The notes: generated from the letters alone by a model not told the origin. Shown: positions 39,243 to 58,326, counted from the stretch's first letter. The stretch is DNA of 64,000 nt from Erigeron canadensis (GCF_010389155.1 NC_057768.1:43069633-43133632), one strand, 5' to 3'. Numbers and translations are program-made.

Positions 39243-40291
39243 ATGTCTGCAGCAGCAAATGCAAAGCTGCTAATTCATGTTTCAAACCCAGTTATTAATA
39301 GGCAGCAGCAGCAGCAGCCTTCTTCACTTCTTAATTCTTTGTTCAATCATCGACGTCGAAACTTCCACCACCAACAAACTTCTTCTTCTTCTAGGAGCAG
39401 CAGCTGCATCAAAGCTTCGGGATTGAATCGTCGCGAGTTCATTTCGGACACCGCGAATGCTGCTGCCGCGCTTTCGCTAGCTCCATTGGTTGGTAGTATC
39501 TCACCTTCTGCTGCTAAAGCTGCGGATGGTCTTTCTGAATGGGAAAGAGTTTATCTTCCCATTGATCCTGGTGTTGTCCTTCTCGATATCGCTTTCGTCC
39601 CCGATGATCCTTCTCACGGTCTCTCTCTCTATCTCTCATGTGTGCGTGTATATATAATATATACATACATATATGCTCATATTGATTTAATAAGCTTGAT
39701 GGCCCGTTGGTGTTAATTAAAGTACAACCCATGTGAACTTATATGTTTACAGCATTTGGCTTAATTAATTAAGAAAACACTACCAACAATTAATTGACAA
39801 TATTCTATCCACGTTCCTAAAAACATCGATGATGTGGGAGACAATGTTGTTTAAGTGAGTGTCTTTCTAGTGGGTGATTTCTCTCCAGTGGTTATGCGTT
39901 TTTGTTAGGTTTCGAGGATGGGGTTCCTCCCTCCTTGGATTTTTCGCAATTCAAGTGTGGTCGTTGTAGTTTTAGGATCGGTTTAGTCAGAATTATTGTA
40001 TACTGTCTTAATACCTAACATCGATCTTGTCAGTTTTTAGTTATTTTAACATGACCATATTCACATGTTTGTGGATAATATGTGAAATGGAATGTTTAGA
40101 CTGGGTGAGCGCCCTTAGCATCTGTAACCATATTAGTGAGTTTGTGGACAATAATTTTGGGACGCAAGGATCTAATAAAACTATTATGTGATTCTTTCTA
40201 ACGAGTATATTGACAACACTGCTAAAGAAAAATACAAACAGTTAGAAGATTCTTTCAATACAAAACCTATATTGCTCAATCTGCGTAAGAC

Positions 40292-40332
<41 letters not shown>

Positions 40333-43309
40333 TAAAGAAATCTTCTAATTTTATTAGAAACATTCAAACGTACACTTCCTGATTTTGGCCAAACAATGGA
40401 CATGCCCATTGTTACCACCTATAATCAATCTGAATTCACCAAAAAATCTATACAATAGCTCATTAGCTCTTTACAAATCATAGACTACACTATATCTATT
40501 TTAATGTCAAGTAGTCCATATGTATCATCTCTATTATCCATAGTAGACATTATAATATATTTGATGTGTTTCTTCAAACATATTTTGATATCTTTTCTCC
40601 TGTAAAGTTTTGGACTGATTTTGACTTTTGAGGAATGTTTGGATGGCGTTTTGTGGTAGGTTTTTTATTGGGGACAAGACAAACTCTATTAGAGACTAAA
40701 GACGGGGGCAACACGTGGGTATCCCGCTCAATATCTTCAGCTGAAGATGAAGATTTTAATTACAGGTTTAATGCCATCAGTTTCAAAGGAAAAGAAGGCT
40801 GGATTGTTGGAAAACCTGCCATTCTGTTACACACATCAGACAGCGGAGACAGTTGGGAGCGTATACCATTAAGTGCTGAACTCCCTGGTGACATGGTAAT
40901 ACTCTGTTCTATATTCTGTATTTTCTGTAACAAATTTATCCGTAGAAGCTAAAGAGATGTTTTAAATAAATAATTAAAAAACCTTGTAGGTGTATATAAA
41001 GGCAACTGGAGATAAAAGTGCAGAGATGGTAACAGATGAAGGCGCTATATATGTTACATCAAACAGAGGTTACAACTGGAAAGCAGCGGTGCAAGAAACT
41101 GTTTCGGCTACTCTTAATAGGTGATCTATTGGTTAGACATGGTTATTAGGAGTGTGTTGTTTTTAAGCGTCAATTAACGGCAACCTTTATGTGTTTGTGT
41201 TTCCGTATTAACTAACATTCACAAAACTCTATCCGATTGCAGAACGGTTTCTAGTGGCATTAGTGGGGCTAGTTACTATACGGGTACCTTCAATACTGTG
41301 AATCGCTCCCCGGAAGGAAATTATGTTGCTGTTTCCAGTCGTGGTAACTTCTACTTGACTTGGGAGCCAGGGCAGGTTATGCTCTTTCTTGACATTATAT
41401 TTCTCACATATAGTGAACAAATTATGATAGTTCCATTCGAAAATTGCCAAAATGGTATGCTGTTATAAATGGTCATTTTGCAGATTTTTTTAACTGATTT
41501 TGTCAGGATTCTTTCATATTAGTGTCTGAAATGGTGAATTTTTTTGTTTGAGTATGAAAATCTTGGATAGTTATATTTTGCTCACTCACTGAACCTATAA
41601 TGGTACAACTGTAGCCCTACTGGCAACCCCATAATAGGTCAGTTGCAAGACGAATCCAGAACATGGGTTGGAGAGCGGATGGTGGGCTTTGGCTACTCGT
41701 ACGTGGTGGGGGTCTTTATCTCAGCAAAGGCACAGGGGTAAGTGAAATTTCAAATATAACGTTTGCTCCAATTTTTTATACAGCATGCGCTCCTGCTTTT
41801 CTTGTAATTTAGCAAAGCAAAACAGATTGAAATTAGTCTTCTTCATTCCATTGACACTTTAATCGCCTGAACTTTAATCCTCTAGATAACTGAGGAGTTT
41901 GAAGAAATTCCAGTACAGAGTCGTGGTTTTGGCATTCTTGATGTTGGTTACAAATCAAAGGTAATATCAATTTGTGTTAACTTTTGTTACGTGGTTTGCA
42001 CGTATGTAATCCTGGATGAGAGTGTTTCTTGCACCTAGTCCTTTGCATTTAAAAAACTTCCAAATTATGAGTCTATGACTATGACCATAGTGTATGGCAC
42101 TTTTAGTCAACAAGTCCACAAGTTCTACACGGAGTACCCTCTCCAAATATGTTCGTGTAGAAATGTGTGATTTTAAGCACGGTCAGGTTGGGTTCACTGG
42201 AGCCACCTTTATGTCCATTTTTTATATAGTTGAAGCATCAATAAATTCAATGATTTAAGAGAGATATGCATTTAAATAGACTTTGTACAACTTTTAATCC
42301 GTTCCTCGTTTAACTTAGCTTCTTATATTGACCCATTTAATACAGAACACAACCCGAATTAACCCATTTGTAAGGAAAATGGTTGAGTTTGCCACCTATA
42401 ATAGCACCTAGTGTTTTTTTTTTTAACTTTAAAAGTTTGAATCTGGTGCTCCATGTGAAACCAAGTCACAAAAAATTAAAAAGATAAAATTTTGACTTGA
42501 AGTAATCACACAGGTCACATTCCAACATTGAAACTTCTGTTAGATCTTTAAAGTTTAGTGCAAACCAAAGACGTTTCGTAGTAAAAGAATGTCAGGACCC
42601 ATATCAATTATAATCCAGATTGATCTATTCAGATTGAGGAAACACCGAGTTCAGGTCTTCTTTCTATGCCCCAATAACAATTTATAAAAAGATGGCTTAT
42701 AGTCAGATTTTTGAAACTGGAGATTATTTGTGCACAAGTATAGCGTGTATGATATTCCATGTTGGCCAAGGAATGGGTTGCAGAGCTTTCAGAGGGACGG
42801 CTACCCTCTTTTAGTGTGCATGTTTTCACCATTATAAAGTATTAAAGATGTGTGCATCTACTGTAAAGACATGATTTAACAAGTGTTGGATATCTACATT
42901 TCTTGAGTCCTTTCATTCTAGACCAGTATACTTGCACATGGTAATTGACAACCCACTCGAGTTTTTAAATATCCGAAATGCAGGACGAAGCTTGGGCAGC
43001 TGGTGGAAGTGGAGTCCTTTTGAAAACAACCAATAGTGGAAAGTCATGGAGTCGTGACAAAGCAGCGGATGATATTGCTGCTAATCTGTACTCAGTAAAG
43101 TGAGTTTATCAATCATTTTTCAGATCCCATTCGGCAATTCCTGATATTTATAAACTCAAGCGGATCTAGCTCTGTAACTTGATCATCCTTTTATAAAACA
43201 TACAGCTTTTATACTGATTATCTTCTTACACATCTCGTGCAGGTTTATCAATGATAGACAAGGATTCGTGCTAGGAAATGATGGTGTCTTGCTGAAGTAT
43301 CTTGGCTGA
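39243..43309 (+). CDS. HCF136: Photosystem II stability/assembly factor HCF136, chloroplastic
   Basis: Thylakoid-lumen beta-propeller protein needed for assembly of early photosystem II reaction-centre complexes (family knowledge). Eight exons: 39243-39618, 40660-40895, 40990-41120, 41243-41375, 41615-41737, 41886-41960, 42984-43099 and 43243-43309. All phases agree, giving 418 aa (Arabidopsis about 403). The N-terminus is a bipartite signal. A Ser/Gln/Arg-rich plastid transit peptide is followed by a twin-arginine lumen signal (NRREF, Arg63-Arg64), a hydrophobic Ala/Leu stretch and AKA before Ala94. The mature part shows the repeated WD-like blades typical of YCF48-type proteins (KDGGNTW, SDSGDSW, NRGYNW, NSGKSW). 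It ends [18 protein letters not shown] repeat encodes five Gln near the start. Intron 1 (1.04 kb) holds a TA microsatellite and repeat remnants. Confidence 0.96.
39880..40015. repeat. Dispersed repeat in HCF136 intron 1
   Basis: Partner of 14500-14640 in the CLPP2 intron; both share TAGTTTTAGGATC and its surroundings. Confidence 0.5.
40298..40329. repeat. (TA)n microsatellite
   Basis: About 16 TA units in HCF136 intron 1. Confidence 0.95.
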
Positions 43310-44130
43310 TTTCATGGTATGTAATCCATTGATGCTCGCTTATGGTTTCGTTAGGATGCTAAAACTTCCATCTAAGAGTAGTTCAGTTATTTGGACATAA
43401 TCATGCATTCATTTAGACTATTGTCTCGGACTCATCAAATTTGTTAAATTATAAAGGAAATGCGTTTACACTTACCTAAACTATATTCAAATGTAAAAAA
43501 CCTCCTAAATTGAAAAAGCTTACAATTTATTTTTATTAATCATACAACTTTTTCAATAATATCAGCTCATTAATTAATCACATGAATTCAATTAATATGG
43601 ACAAAGGAAGTGTTTGTAGGTCGACCCAACTAATATCTTACCCAAACTACCCATGTTTCCATTTCTAGAGATAGGGAAGAAACGGATCATGGTATAGCAT
43701 AGAACCTGACTTTACAACCGTTTTGCAGGTTTTGGTGAAGCTTGTAATTTTTGTAACAGGGAAAAGTATGATACATATGTGGGGTACCACAGAGAAAGTA
43801 CGTTAATTTATATCGAATTTATGATGTATTTAGTGAGCAACCCGATTTGATGTGATTGTTTTGTTTGTGAAACCCTTGTAAATGAATTCAAGAATGACAC
43901 TTCATACTTCTTCTTTTATCGTTTTAAATCTTCTTTGGTGTTTTCGGATTGTAACAGTTTGTTCTTTCTTGAATAACATGTCAATGATATCTGCACAAAT
44001 ACTTCATTAAATAATGAACGACAAATTAGAAGAAATTACATTGTCTATGGAGAATGTTCCATTCAATTTCAATATTTCATGACTCGTATAACATGTCAAT
44101 CATTTTTTATTATATTATTATTGCTATTGT
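43310..44130. other. HCF136 3' region
   Basis: 3' untranslated sequence and AT-rich spacer. No gene or clear element seen. Confidence 0.5.
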
Positions 44131-44197
44131 TCAGGCAGTCCATTGAACGGGTAGTCTTAAGATTTATAAATCCTATAATAATTGTTTGTGAAACAAA

Positions 44198-44548
44198 AAG
44201 TGTATAACCAATACCACAACTTAATGAATACGAAAGTTAAAGAATAAACATATGAAAATTAACTCTATATAAATATTGATTTCAATTTTCTTTCTTTTTT
44301 CAACTTTAGTTAAAAAAAAAAGAAAAACGTTAAGTGTATGACCAATATCACAACTTAATTAATACGAAAGTTAAATAAGAAACATATAAAAATTAACTTC
44401 ATATATATAATGATTGCAGTTTTCCTTTTTTTTTCCAACTTTAGTTAAATAAAAAAAAAAAGAAACAAAAAGGGTTTGACCAATATCACAACTTAATCAA
44501 TATGAAAGCTAAAGAAGAAACATCTGAAAATTAACTCCATATTAATAT
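44198..44548. repeat. Tandem array of ~135-bp units, split by LTR
   Basis: Units start near 44198, 44332 and 44470, each with ACCAATATCACAACTTAAT-like sequence and an ACTTTAGTTAAA tail. The third unit is cut at 44548 by the solo LTR and resumes at 46025. One more unit lies at 47565-47665. Confidence 0.85.
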
Positions 44549-46024
44549 TGATGTGTATTTTCTAGTCTTAAATTTATAAACACGAAATACCTAGCTACTG
44601 ACTACTACACACTTGCAGGCAGTGGACCCGTTCGTATGCAGTATAGTTGACTTGGTAAACCTAGGTCGAACACAAAGACTTATTAAGCAATTGTTGATAA
44701 TAAAGCGATTCAAATGAAAGGGGGTTTTGTGGTCGAATTGCCACTTTGCAAATAGTTAGTAATCCCATAGGATTAATCGAATAGAGAAGTTTTGTTGAAT
44801 CGAAACAATAATTTAAAAGGGACGCCTACTTGGATCGGCTTACATGCCAATCATCGGGTCTAAACATTACTTGCATTTGTTGAACGACTTAAAAGAGTAC
44901 CAATATGAACTCCCGTTATACTTGATACTTTAATTGCTTTAAATATGATTATTGCTCGCGCACTTAAAATCTACTCAAAACAATTAAGCATTAAGAACCT
45001 AAGCTAATTTTGTTATTTAATCTTTAAAAAGCTTTCTCCCGAACTGCTTATTCGCCTAATCAGATCCCTCTATCATAAGCGTTTACACACTCAAAATGGA
45101 TTTAATTGTTTAAAATCTTTATCGTTGGTTTCTCCCGAACTCCAACAACTTTAGGTTAAATATAGACCGATCAACCATTACGTAAATCAATTGATAATGA
45201 CATAGATTTCTCATGAACTTGTAATTACAATTATCAATCAATAAATATAGAAGAGAAAAACAATATTTAAACCCAAATAAATGTGGATCTTCGATCAAAC
45301 ATAAAAACCTTGTTCAACAATTACAAGTAACATTAAATTGACCCTATGACATGCTTGCTACCAAAGCGAGTGCAAAGAGAATTAGCCACTCATATTAAAA
45401 AGACTAAAACAAACAAATAGAGAAGAAATCATATTATACCAATCAATTGCAGAGAATCCGGTAGGAATAATGATAACAATCCCAAGCTGAAAAGATAAGA
45501 AACCCTAACAACTCGTTTGCTCCAAAATGCTAGAAACTATGAGAAAACTAAGAAAATTATGCCAAAGATCCGTCCCTTAATGCAGAACCGTAATCGTGTA
45601 TATATACAAAAACAGCGTGTAACGCCCGTTATATATATCACGGCCGTTACACGCCTACACAAGCCCTAACGGGCGTTAGCCTCTTAACGGGTGTTACACG
45701 CCTTTAGACACTTCACGGCCGTTTTCATCATAACGCCCCGTTACAGGAATTTTGGAAAATCTCCATGTAACGGGTGTGACATCATTAACGGGAGTTACGT
45801 GCTCCAGGTTCCGTTTTTTTCGTCTTTCACTTGATTTCGACCGAACCCTTCTCTCGTTTCTTCCATAAATCATCTAAAACAACCAATTCCTTCGTATAAT
45901 CATTTTCCAACCTAAAAACATTTAACAATACCTCAAAGGATCGAAAGTTGGATATAAAACTAAAAAAAATACGAATAATTGGTCCTAAAATCACGTGGAA
46001 AATGATATAAAATATGGCACATCA
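44549..46024. mobile_element. Solo LTR of a retrotransposon, 1476 bp
   Basis: Begins TGATGTG and ends CACATCA, giving TG/CA ends with a 7-bp inverted repeat. It is flanked by the 5-bp direct repeat AATAT at 44544-44548 and 46025-46029. No internal retrotransposon genes are present, so it is a solo LTR left by recombination between the two LTRs. It split a unit of the 135-bp array, so it is younger than the array. The family is not identified. Confidence 0.85.
45609..45795. repeat. Palindromic TAACGGGCGTTA-type motif cluster in the LTR
   Basis: Repeated variants: GTAACGCCCGTTA, ACGGCCGTTACACG, AACGGGCGTTA, AACGGGTGTTACACG, AACGCCCCGTTAC, GTAACGGGTGT and AACGGGAGTTACG. They are self-complementary and spaced 20-45 bp apart, in otherwise AT-rich sequence. 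Confidence 0.8.
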
Positions 46025-46181
46025 AATATTGATTCCAGTTTAACATTTTTTTTTTAACTTTAATTAAATAAAAAGAGAAACAAAAGGTGTAGAGTATATA
46101 CTTTTTTTTTTTTTTTTACCGTAGGTTTTCTCTTAAGGTTGAGAATATGTGAGGGTTCTTTTCAGGCGGTATATATATAGA

Positions 46182-46511
46182 TAATAATAATAATAAAGAT
46201 TTTTTATGAGATTTTTTTTATTAAAAGTCAACCAATTTTTATTAAAAAAATATTTAAAAAATAGAGAAGTAATAAGGAGGGAGTATTAGGCTAAAGGAGG
46301 GGGATTAAGGATGTCAAGTGTACCCGATATATATAAATAAATAATAATAATAATAATAAATTTTTTTATTAAAACTAATAAAGGTCGGTCATTATTAAAA
46401 AAATATTTAAAAAAATGGATTGATAATAAGGATAGAGTATTAGACTCAAAGAGGGGAATATGAGTGTCAAGTGTACCTCCAACCCCCTTGTTCTAGTTAT
46501 ATTATTATAGA
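46182..46511. repeat. Two ~165-bp direct repeats
   Basis: Each has an ATAATAATAATAA run, TATTAAAAAAATATTTAAAAA, a GAGTATTAG block and GTCAAGTGTACC. They cover the 5' terminal region of the tentative Helitron. Confidence 0.75.
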
Positions 46512-46788
46512 TATGTGCATTCATATACCAATTAATCTTTATGTAATGTTATTTTTAAACACTTAAATGATTTCATTCCTTATGTAATATGGTGGTTTTC
46601 GTTGGTGGTTTAATAGTTAAAGAAGGTATCGTATGTAGTTGTAATTTATTATAATCTTTGTTTTGGAAATAAATCTTTTACTATGAAAAAGTTATTTTAT
46701 GTGTATTTTAACATATGAATTCAAAAGTTTATTTAAACCAATTAATTACATAAATGGAAAACTTGACTAAATAAGATGAGTATATATA

Positions 46789-47104
46789 TCTACAAACCCT
46801 TATAAAGGGTATTGAAATTAAAAAATTAAGCAATTTTTTATTATTCCTAAAATACCCCTACTTTTATAATCCTTATAAAACATATTAGACTTTCTATTTT
46901 AGGAAATTCAACAATCTTTTCAATATCCCCATATTGCCCCTAATTTACACATTATCTCTAATTATATATTTCTAAACTCAATATCTAACGCACAATCACT
47001 TCTTTCTCTCCTTTCTATTTACACACACGCATATCGATTCCTCCTCCACTGTTTTGTATTATTATCACCGTTTAACCGCCGCAACGCGCGGACACCAACC
47101 CTGG
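46789..47104 (+). mobile_element. Small non-autonomous Helitron, 316 bp
   Basis: Begins TCTACAAACCCTTATAAAGG after A (46788) and ends CTGG before T (47105). The GC-rich 3' hairpin CCGCCGCAACGCGCGG lies 10 bases before the end. All Helitron hallmarks are present. It has no gene. Confidence 0.85.
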
Positions 47105-47269
47105 TATCATACAAATATATTGGAGATTTTGAGTAATTCAAACACCTTCGAATAATTAAACTAAATTAATATTTTAAAAAAGTAGATATACGTAAATTAA
47201 TCGATGTGGCAACTTTAAGGTAACACTTCTATTATTATCCACAAAAGAGGCCTTTATATAATATTTTTT

Positions 47270-47905
47270 CAGCCTATTATTTTTTAAAATTCGTAAATAT
47301 TTTATACGAGTACTATGTAAAGATTTTAATCAAAGAAAATATTTCATTTTAAATATTAATTTCTGGTTTCAATAAAACTTTTGATTGGTGTACGTTGAAA
47401 AGCATTTAACCTTTCTAATTTATGAAATTTTAAAAGAAAACTTCAAGTAAACAATATTTTATGTATTTAGTATTAACATATGCAATAAATATTATAAAAT
47501 TAGTGCTCAGACCCATTCATTGGACGAGTAGTCTCAAGATATATAAATCTTATAATAATTGTGAAACAAAAAATGTATCATCAATATCACAACTTAATGA
47601 ACACGAAAGCTAAAAAAAAAAATATATGAAAATTAACTTCATACAAATATTGATTACAGTTTTTTTTTCCAGACTATTATATTTTAAAAATCGTAAATAC
47701 TTTATGCGAGTACTATGTACAGATTTTAACCAAAGAAAATATTTCATTTTAAATATTAATTTCTGGTTCCAATAAAACTTTTGATTGGTGTATGTTGAAA
47801 AGCATTTAACCTTTTTAATTTATGACATTTTAAAAGAAAACTTCTAAGTAAACAATATTTTAAGTATTTAGTATTAACATATGCAACAAATATTATAAAA
47901 TAAGT
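47270..47905. repeat. ~235-bp direct repeats flanking a repeat insert
   Basis: About 47270-47499 and 47672-47905 are near-identical (shared landmarks CGAGTACTATGTA and CTTTTGATTGGTGTA). Between them, 47500-47671 resembles 44131-44300. This gives an X-H-X arrangement. Confidence 0.8.
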
Positions 47906-47938
47906 TTAACTACGCCATGCATAAAGCATATGGATGTT

Positions 47939-48165
47939 AATGGGTTGATAGCTCAGCCGTATCCTAAACCTCCAATGAAGGTATGTTTTGAATTCAAAGT
48001 GCGTAAGTTTTACCTTAAATGACATTCAATGCCGTATATATCGTGTCAGTTGATGATCTATCTCAGGGTTTTCCTTGTGTACCGTAATAACATCTTGTCC
48101 GGTCAATTTAAAGACCACATATGAGGTGAACATACTCTAACAAAAAACGAATGTTAAACAAAAAA
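47939..48165 (+). mobile_element. Possible tRNA-derived SINE
   Basis: GGGTTGATAGCTCAGCCG carries a good RNA polymerase III A box (TAGCTCAGCCG). About 35 bases on, TTTTGAATTCAAAG resembles a weak B box. The end and target duplication are not resolved. Confidence 0.4.
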
Positions 48166-48540
48166 CAAAACATATGGATTAAATTCAAAATATCAAAATC
48201 AAAATATAATAATAAAATGCTAACTACTCACATGATAATGTGGTGACATACTTTCTAGTAATTTTCTTGATTTATTTAGATCTCGATATTTTATTGTTTC
48301 ATCTTATACTACTATACGTCCGTTAATATGAACTTCGTAGGTTAGTGTTAGTGTATGATTAAATCTAGTTGATGTTTTAAGGGTCATATATGTCTTTTAA
48401 TTTTAAGTAATTAGAGATATGCATAAACTCTTTCTCTTTGTAAGTACGGATAATCTATAAACATAATTTTGGTATGGAAAGTGAATTTCCAAGAAGTCTA
48501 ATTGTTATCCAATACCATTATACAACTTTTCACACGGTAC

Positions 48541-48550
48541 TATATAAATA
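48541..48550 (+). promoter_or_regulatory. TATA box of the small gene
   Basis: TATATAAATA lies about 100 bases before the ATG at 48649, a normal distance for a plant promoter with a short leader. Confidence 0.6.
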
Positions 48551-48648
48551 GGGAATAGGGATATTAAGGGGAGGCCGTTGTTATCACGACTCTGCTTTTA
48601 CTCGTTTCGCGGTTTGATATTTTGTCTTTAAAACTACGATTTTGAGCA

Positions 48649-48843
48649 ATGGCAGCAGAAAAGGTTATGGTTAGCGAGGTAGAAAACGTCGAGCCAAAAT
48701 ATGTGGCCATGCCCGAAGTCAAGGTGACAAAGAAACCACAACCATCTAGTCACTCGGGTGACAACCCCGGGAGCCACGAAACATGCTCTTTTGGCGGTAT
48801 TGGGGATGTTTCAAAGGATCAGAATCAGGGGAGACAAACCTGA
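48649..48843 (+). CDS. Small unknown protein, 64 aa
   Basis: Intronless open frame starting in the good context GAGCAATGGCAG and ending TGA. A TATA box (48541) lies upstream and AT-rich 3' sequence lies downstream. The product is hydrophilic: the N-terminal half is Val/Glu/Lys-rich (AAEKVMVSEVENVEPKYVAM) and the C-terminal half Gly/Ser/Gln-rich (SHSGDNPGSHE, GGIGDVSKDQNQ), with one Cys. No signal peptide or membrane segment is visible, so a cytosolic or nuclear disordered protein is likely. I do not recognise a family. It could be a real short gene or a remnant of a longer one. The promoter-like context favours a gene. Confidence 0.5.
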   Translation: MAAEKVMVSEVENVEPKYVAMPEVKVTKKPQPSSHSGDNPGSHETCSFGGIGDVSKDQNQGRQT

Positions 48844-49442
48844 TAGATGAATCAAGACCTCCTCTTGACCCAAAAATTGGACAACATCAGCGACTACAAC
48901 CTCCTATTGGCTTGTTTTAGCTAGCTAGGCGGTAGTAGACCGAATATCACAAGGTTGGACACCTATATATATAGTTTTCGGGATTCATTGAATAAGAATG
49001 TTACACCCAATAATTATTATTTTTGGGACAAGGATTTCAGTATTTTTTTTCTTTTTTTGGTTCTTGTTGTACAAGTATTATGTAACGTAATATTTGTTAG
49101 ATGATGGTTAGTATTAGTTTCTTTTTATGAAATTAAATACGGAGTGTGGAAACCAATTGGTATGTTTGATATGATATACTGATTTTGTGTTAGGAGATTT
49201 GGCTTTATCCTTTGAATATTTTAAGCTAATTTGATTTGGTTCTGTATTGTAGTCGGGTCATGAGTATTGAAACCCATCTCCGTGACTTACAAAAAGTAAC
49301 TTTTCAATGACGTCTTTCTTCGAATGTGATTCGATTAGTTAACATTACCGACACACAACCACAGTCAAAACAAATCAAGACATCAAATTAATACCATACT
49401 AGTTTAGTTGTGGACCCACAATAAATGAATAAAGAAAAGCAT

Positions 49443-49980
49443 CAATTGGGTTGTTGAAACACTCTATTTAGTACCTTACACATTGTCTTCTATAACTGAC
49501 ACTCTTTTTAGTACCTTACACAATCACGGAATGCATGTCCAATCATGAATCATTATATGCTAGTATTCAACTGTACCATGATGTTAAAGTAGATTAATTT
49601 AAAAGGGTGTAAATGTATATTTTATATGTATCTTTTAGGAGTACGTATCACTAATCATGGAGATACATAACTCAATCATGGTACAAAAAGACCGAGTAGT
49701 CAAATCATATCACCTCTAAATTTATTATACCGTTTGAGTTGTTACATTGCCTTCTATAATAGACAAAACACTATATTTAGGACCTTACACAACCATGGAA
49801 TGCATGTGGAATAATGAATCATCATATGCTAGTATTCAACCGTACTATGATGTTTAAGTAGGTTAATTTAAGAGGGTGTAAAGGTATGATTTATATTATC
49901 TTTAAGGAATACATATCACTAATCATGGAGATACATAACTCAATCATGGTACGAAAAGACCGAGTAGTCAAATCATATCA
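49443..49980. repeat. 269-bp tandem duplication
   Basis: ACCTTACACAA and ACTAATCATGGAGATACATA with GACCGAGTAGTCAAATCATA recur with a period of about 269 (49511 against 49780). The first copy also has a shorter internal repeat of TTTAGTACCTTACACA. No gene lies here. Confidence 0.85.
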
Positions 49981-50407
49981 TGAAATTAATTTTTGTCGAT
50001 GAAAATGAGAATATGTTGTTAAAACAATAACGTGACATGTATACCAGTGAATTAATTTAGTAAAAAAAGAAAAAAGAAAAATTGATTAGTAATGCATTTT
50101 TTCCTTTTAATACAAGTATACAAGTGTTTTAGTTGTTAATGAAAAAATTATACGAGTGGTTATATAGGCAGCTAGCATCCAAAAATAAAATGGGTGAGAG
50201 AAGATTGACATTCATTCCAAGGTTTATAAAATAGAGAGAGTAATAGGTAATAAAAACTTCGAGTCTATCGCCACAGTTTCGGAGCTTCCAAAGCCCTCCC
50301 AAAACACCACTTAAAACTCCTTTCTTCCTTCCTTTCTCTCTACCAAAATTGCTTGCCTTCGCTATTCTCTCTCTTCTTCTTTTCCTGTATCTATCTCTAA
50401 AGCTCTG

Positions 50408-54463
<4,056 letters not shown>

Positions 54464-55235
54464 GAGCACCGAAATACGGCCAAATTCTGAAATAGCCTGA
54501 ATGTTATAAAGTCGCTGATTCTGCCCTGAGATCACTACAGAATAATTAGCACCCATTTGCGCATTTGTAGAGTTTTCAAACTTTCTTCATTTTTGAAATG
54601 CAGTTTTCATACTTTTAGTTAAACGGAAACATATAGGTTTGTATTTCTAAGTAATTTGAAGTGTGGCATGTTGGTCACTGTCTGTATGCCTTGTTCTTCA
54701 ACATTTTGAATGGCTGATCTCTATATGATGGGGTCAGTGTCAGTCTGGTCCCTTGCTGTTCCTCGCAACAGATAGTCCAACGGTTTGGTTGGTTGGTTAA
54801 TGGGCCAGCTTGGGTTGATGCAAAAACCTTTGTTTGAAAATTTTAGTTTTTTATTAATTATACAACGATGAAAGAATGTCAGTAAAAAGCTAAAAGTAAC
54901 TAAAGAAATAAAATACCCTTTGGCAGCCAAAGTTTAAACACAAAAATAAATTACTCGTATTAAAATACCTATATATATATATATTTCCGGTCAAGTTTTC
55001 ATAATGCTAAAAAAGCAAATTAATATGAAGTTGATGGAACAATGACTGCAAATCGAAACTGTACCCGTGGTGAGACAATGCATGAATATATAGTTTGGCT
55101 CAAAGCATTTATTTGCAGAATGAGAGAACGACAAAGTTGAAGAAAAGGTGAATTTAATTAAATGAAAGAACCAAGTCATCGCACTTATGGTACGTACACT
55201 CCAACCATAAGTCCATAACACCACCAAACACCCTC

Positions 55236-55243
55236 TATATATA
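55236..55243 (+). promoter_or_regulatory. TATA box of reductase copy 2
   Basis: CTATATATATAG about 120 bases before the start codon at 55361. Confidence 0.5.
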
Positions 55244-55360
55244 TAGCTTGCGTTTGTGGAAATTAGTTAATTTGTAAACATCCCTACCATATAGTATAAA
55301 TATACATATAGTCGATCTGATCTTTTTGTTACTTTCACTGTAACATCTTTGATGCTTATT

Positions 55361-57958
<2,598 letters not shown>

Positions 57959-58101
57959 ATTACAAATCCATTTTTAACCAGTATAAACCATGTGAAGGGT
58001 TGTTTATTGATGCCTAAGAGGCAATTTGATTAATCTTGATGATTTTTCCATTTTAAAACGACTAAATTAAAGGCTCTAAAATCTAAATGAATTTCGTTAT
58101 G

Positions 58102-58107
58102 AATAAA
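58102..58107 (+). terminator. Polyadenylation signal of reductase copy 2
   Basis: AATAAA about 145 bases after the stop codon; a second AATAAA follows within 15 bases. Confidence 0.45.
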
Positions 58108-58326
58108 AAAAATAAACCTTTTGATAGGTATCCCAATTAATGTATGTATCAAACAGTTTATTATCGTTATATGCATTTTCATACATTATCTACGACTTAT
58201 GTTTTCGCAGCCGACAACTCAAATTAATATAGAGAATACATATAGTACTATGGGTAGAGGCCCATTGGGCTAGAATAAATTATAGAACACTACCCTATAC
58301 TTTTTATATTATTATACACTGACATA

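Larger units (their letters stand above)
44131..46511 (-). mobile_element. Possible Helitron interrupted by a solo LTR
   Basis: On the minus strand a Helitron-like 5' end (A, then TCTATAATAATATAACTAG) lies at 46511. A CTGA end preceded by an ACCCGTTCAATGG hairpin-like stretch lies at 44131. A second 5'-like end at 46181 suggests duplicated termini. The base after the 3' end is A, not T, so the call is tentative. A related 3' end with CTAA then T is at 47500. Confidence 0.4.

Noticed and set aside
47939..48010. A tRNA gene at the TAGCTCAGCCG A box
   Set aside because: No cloverleaf or proper B box and acceptor stem can be formed. It is better read as a SINE fragment.
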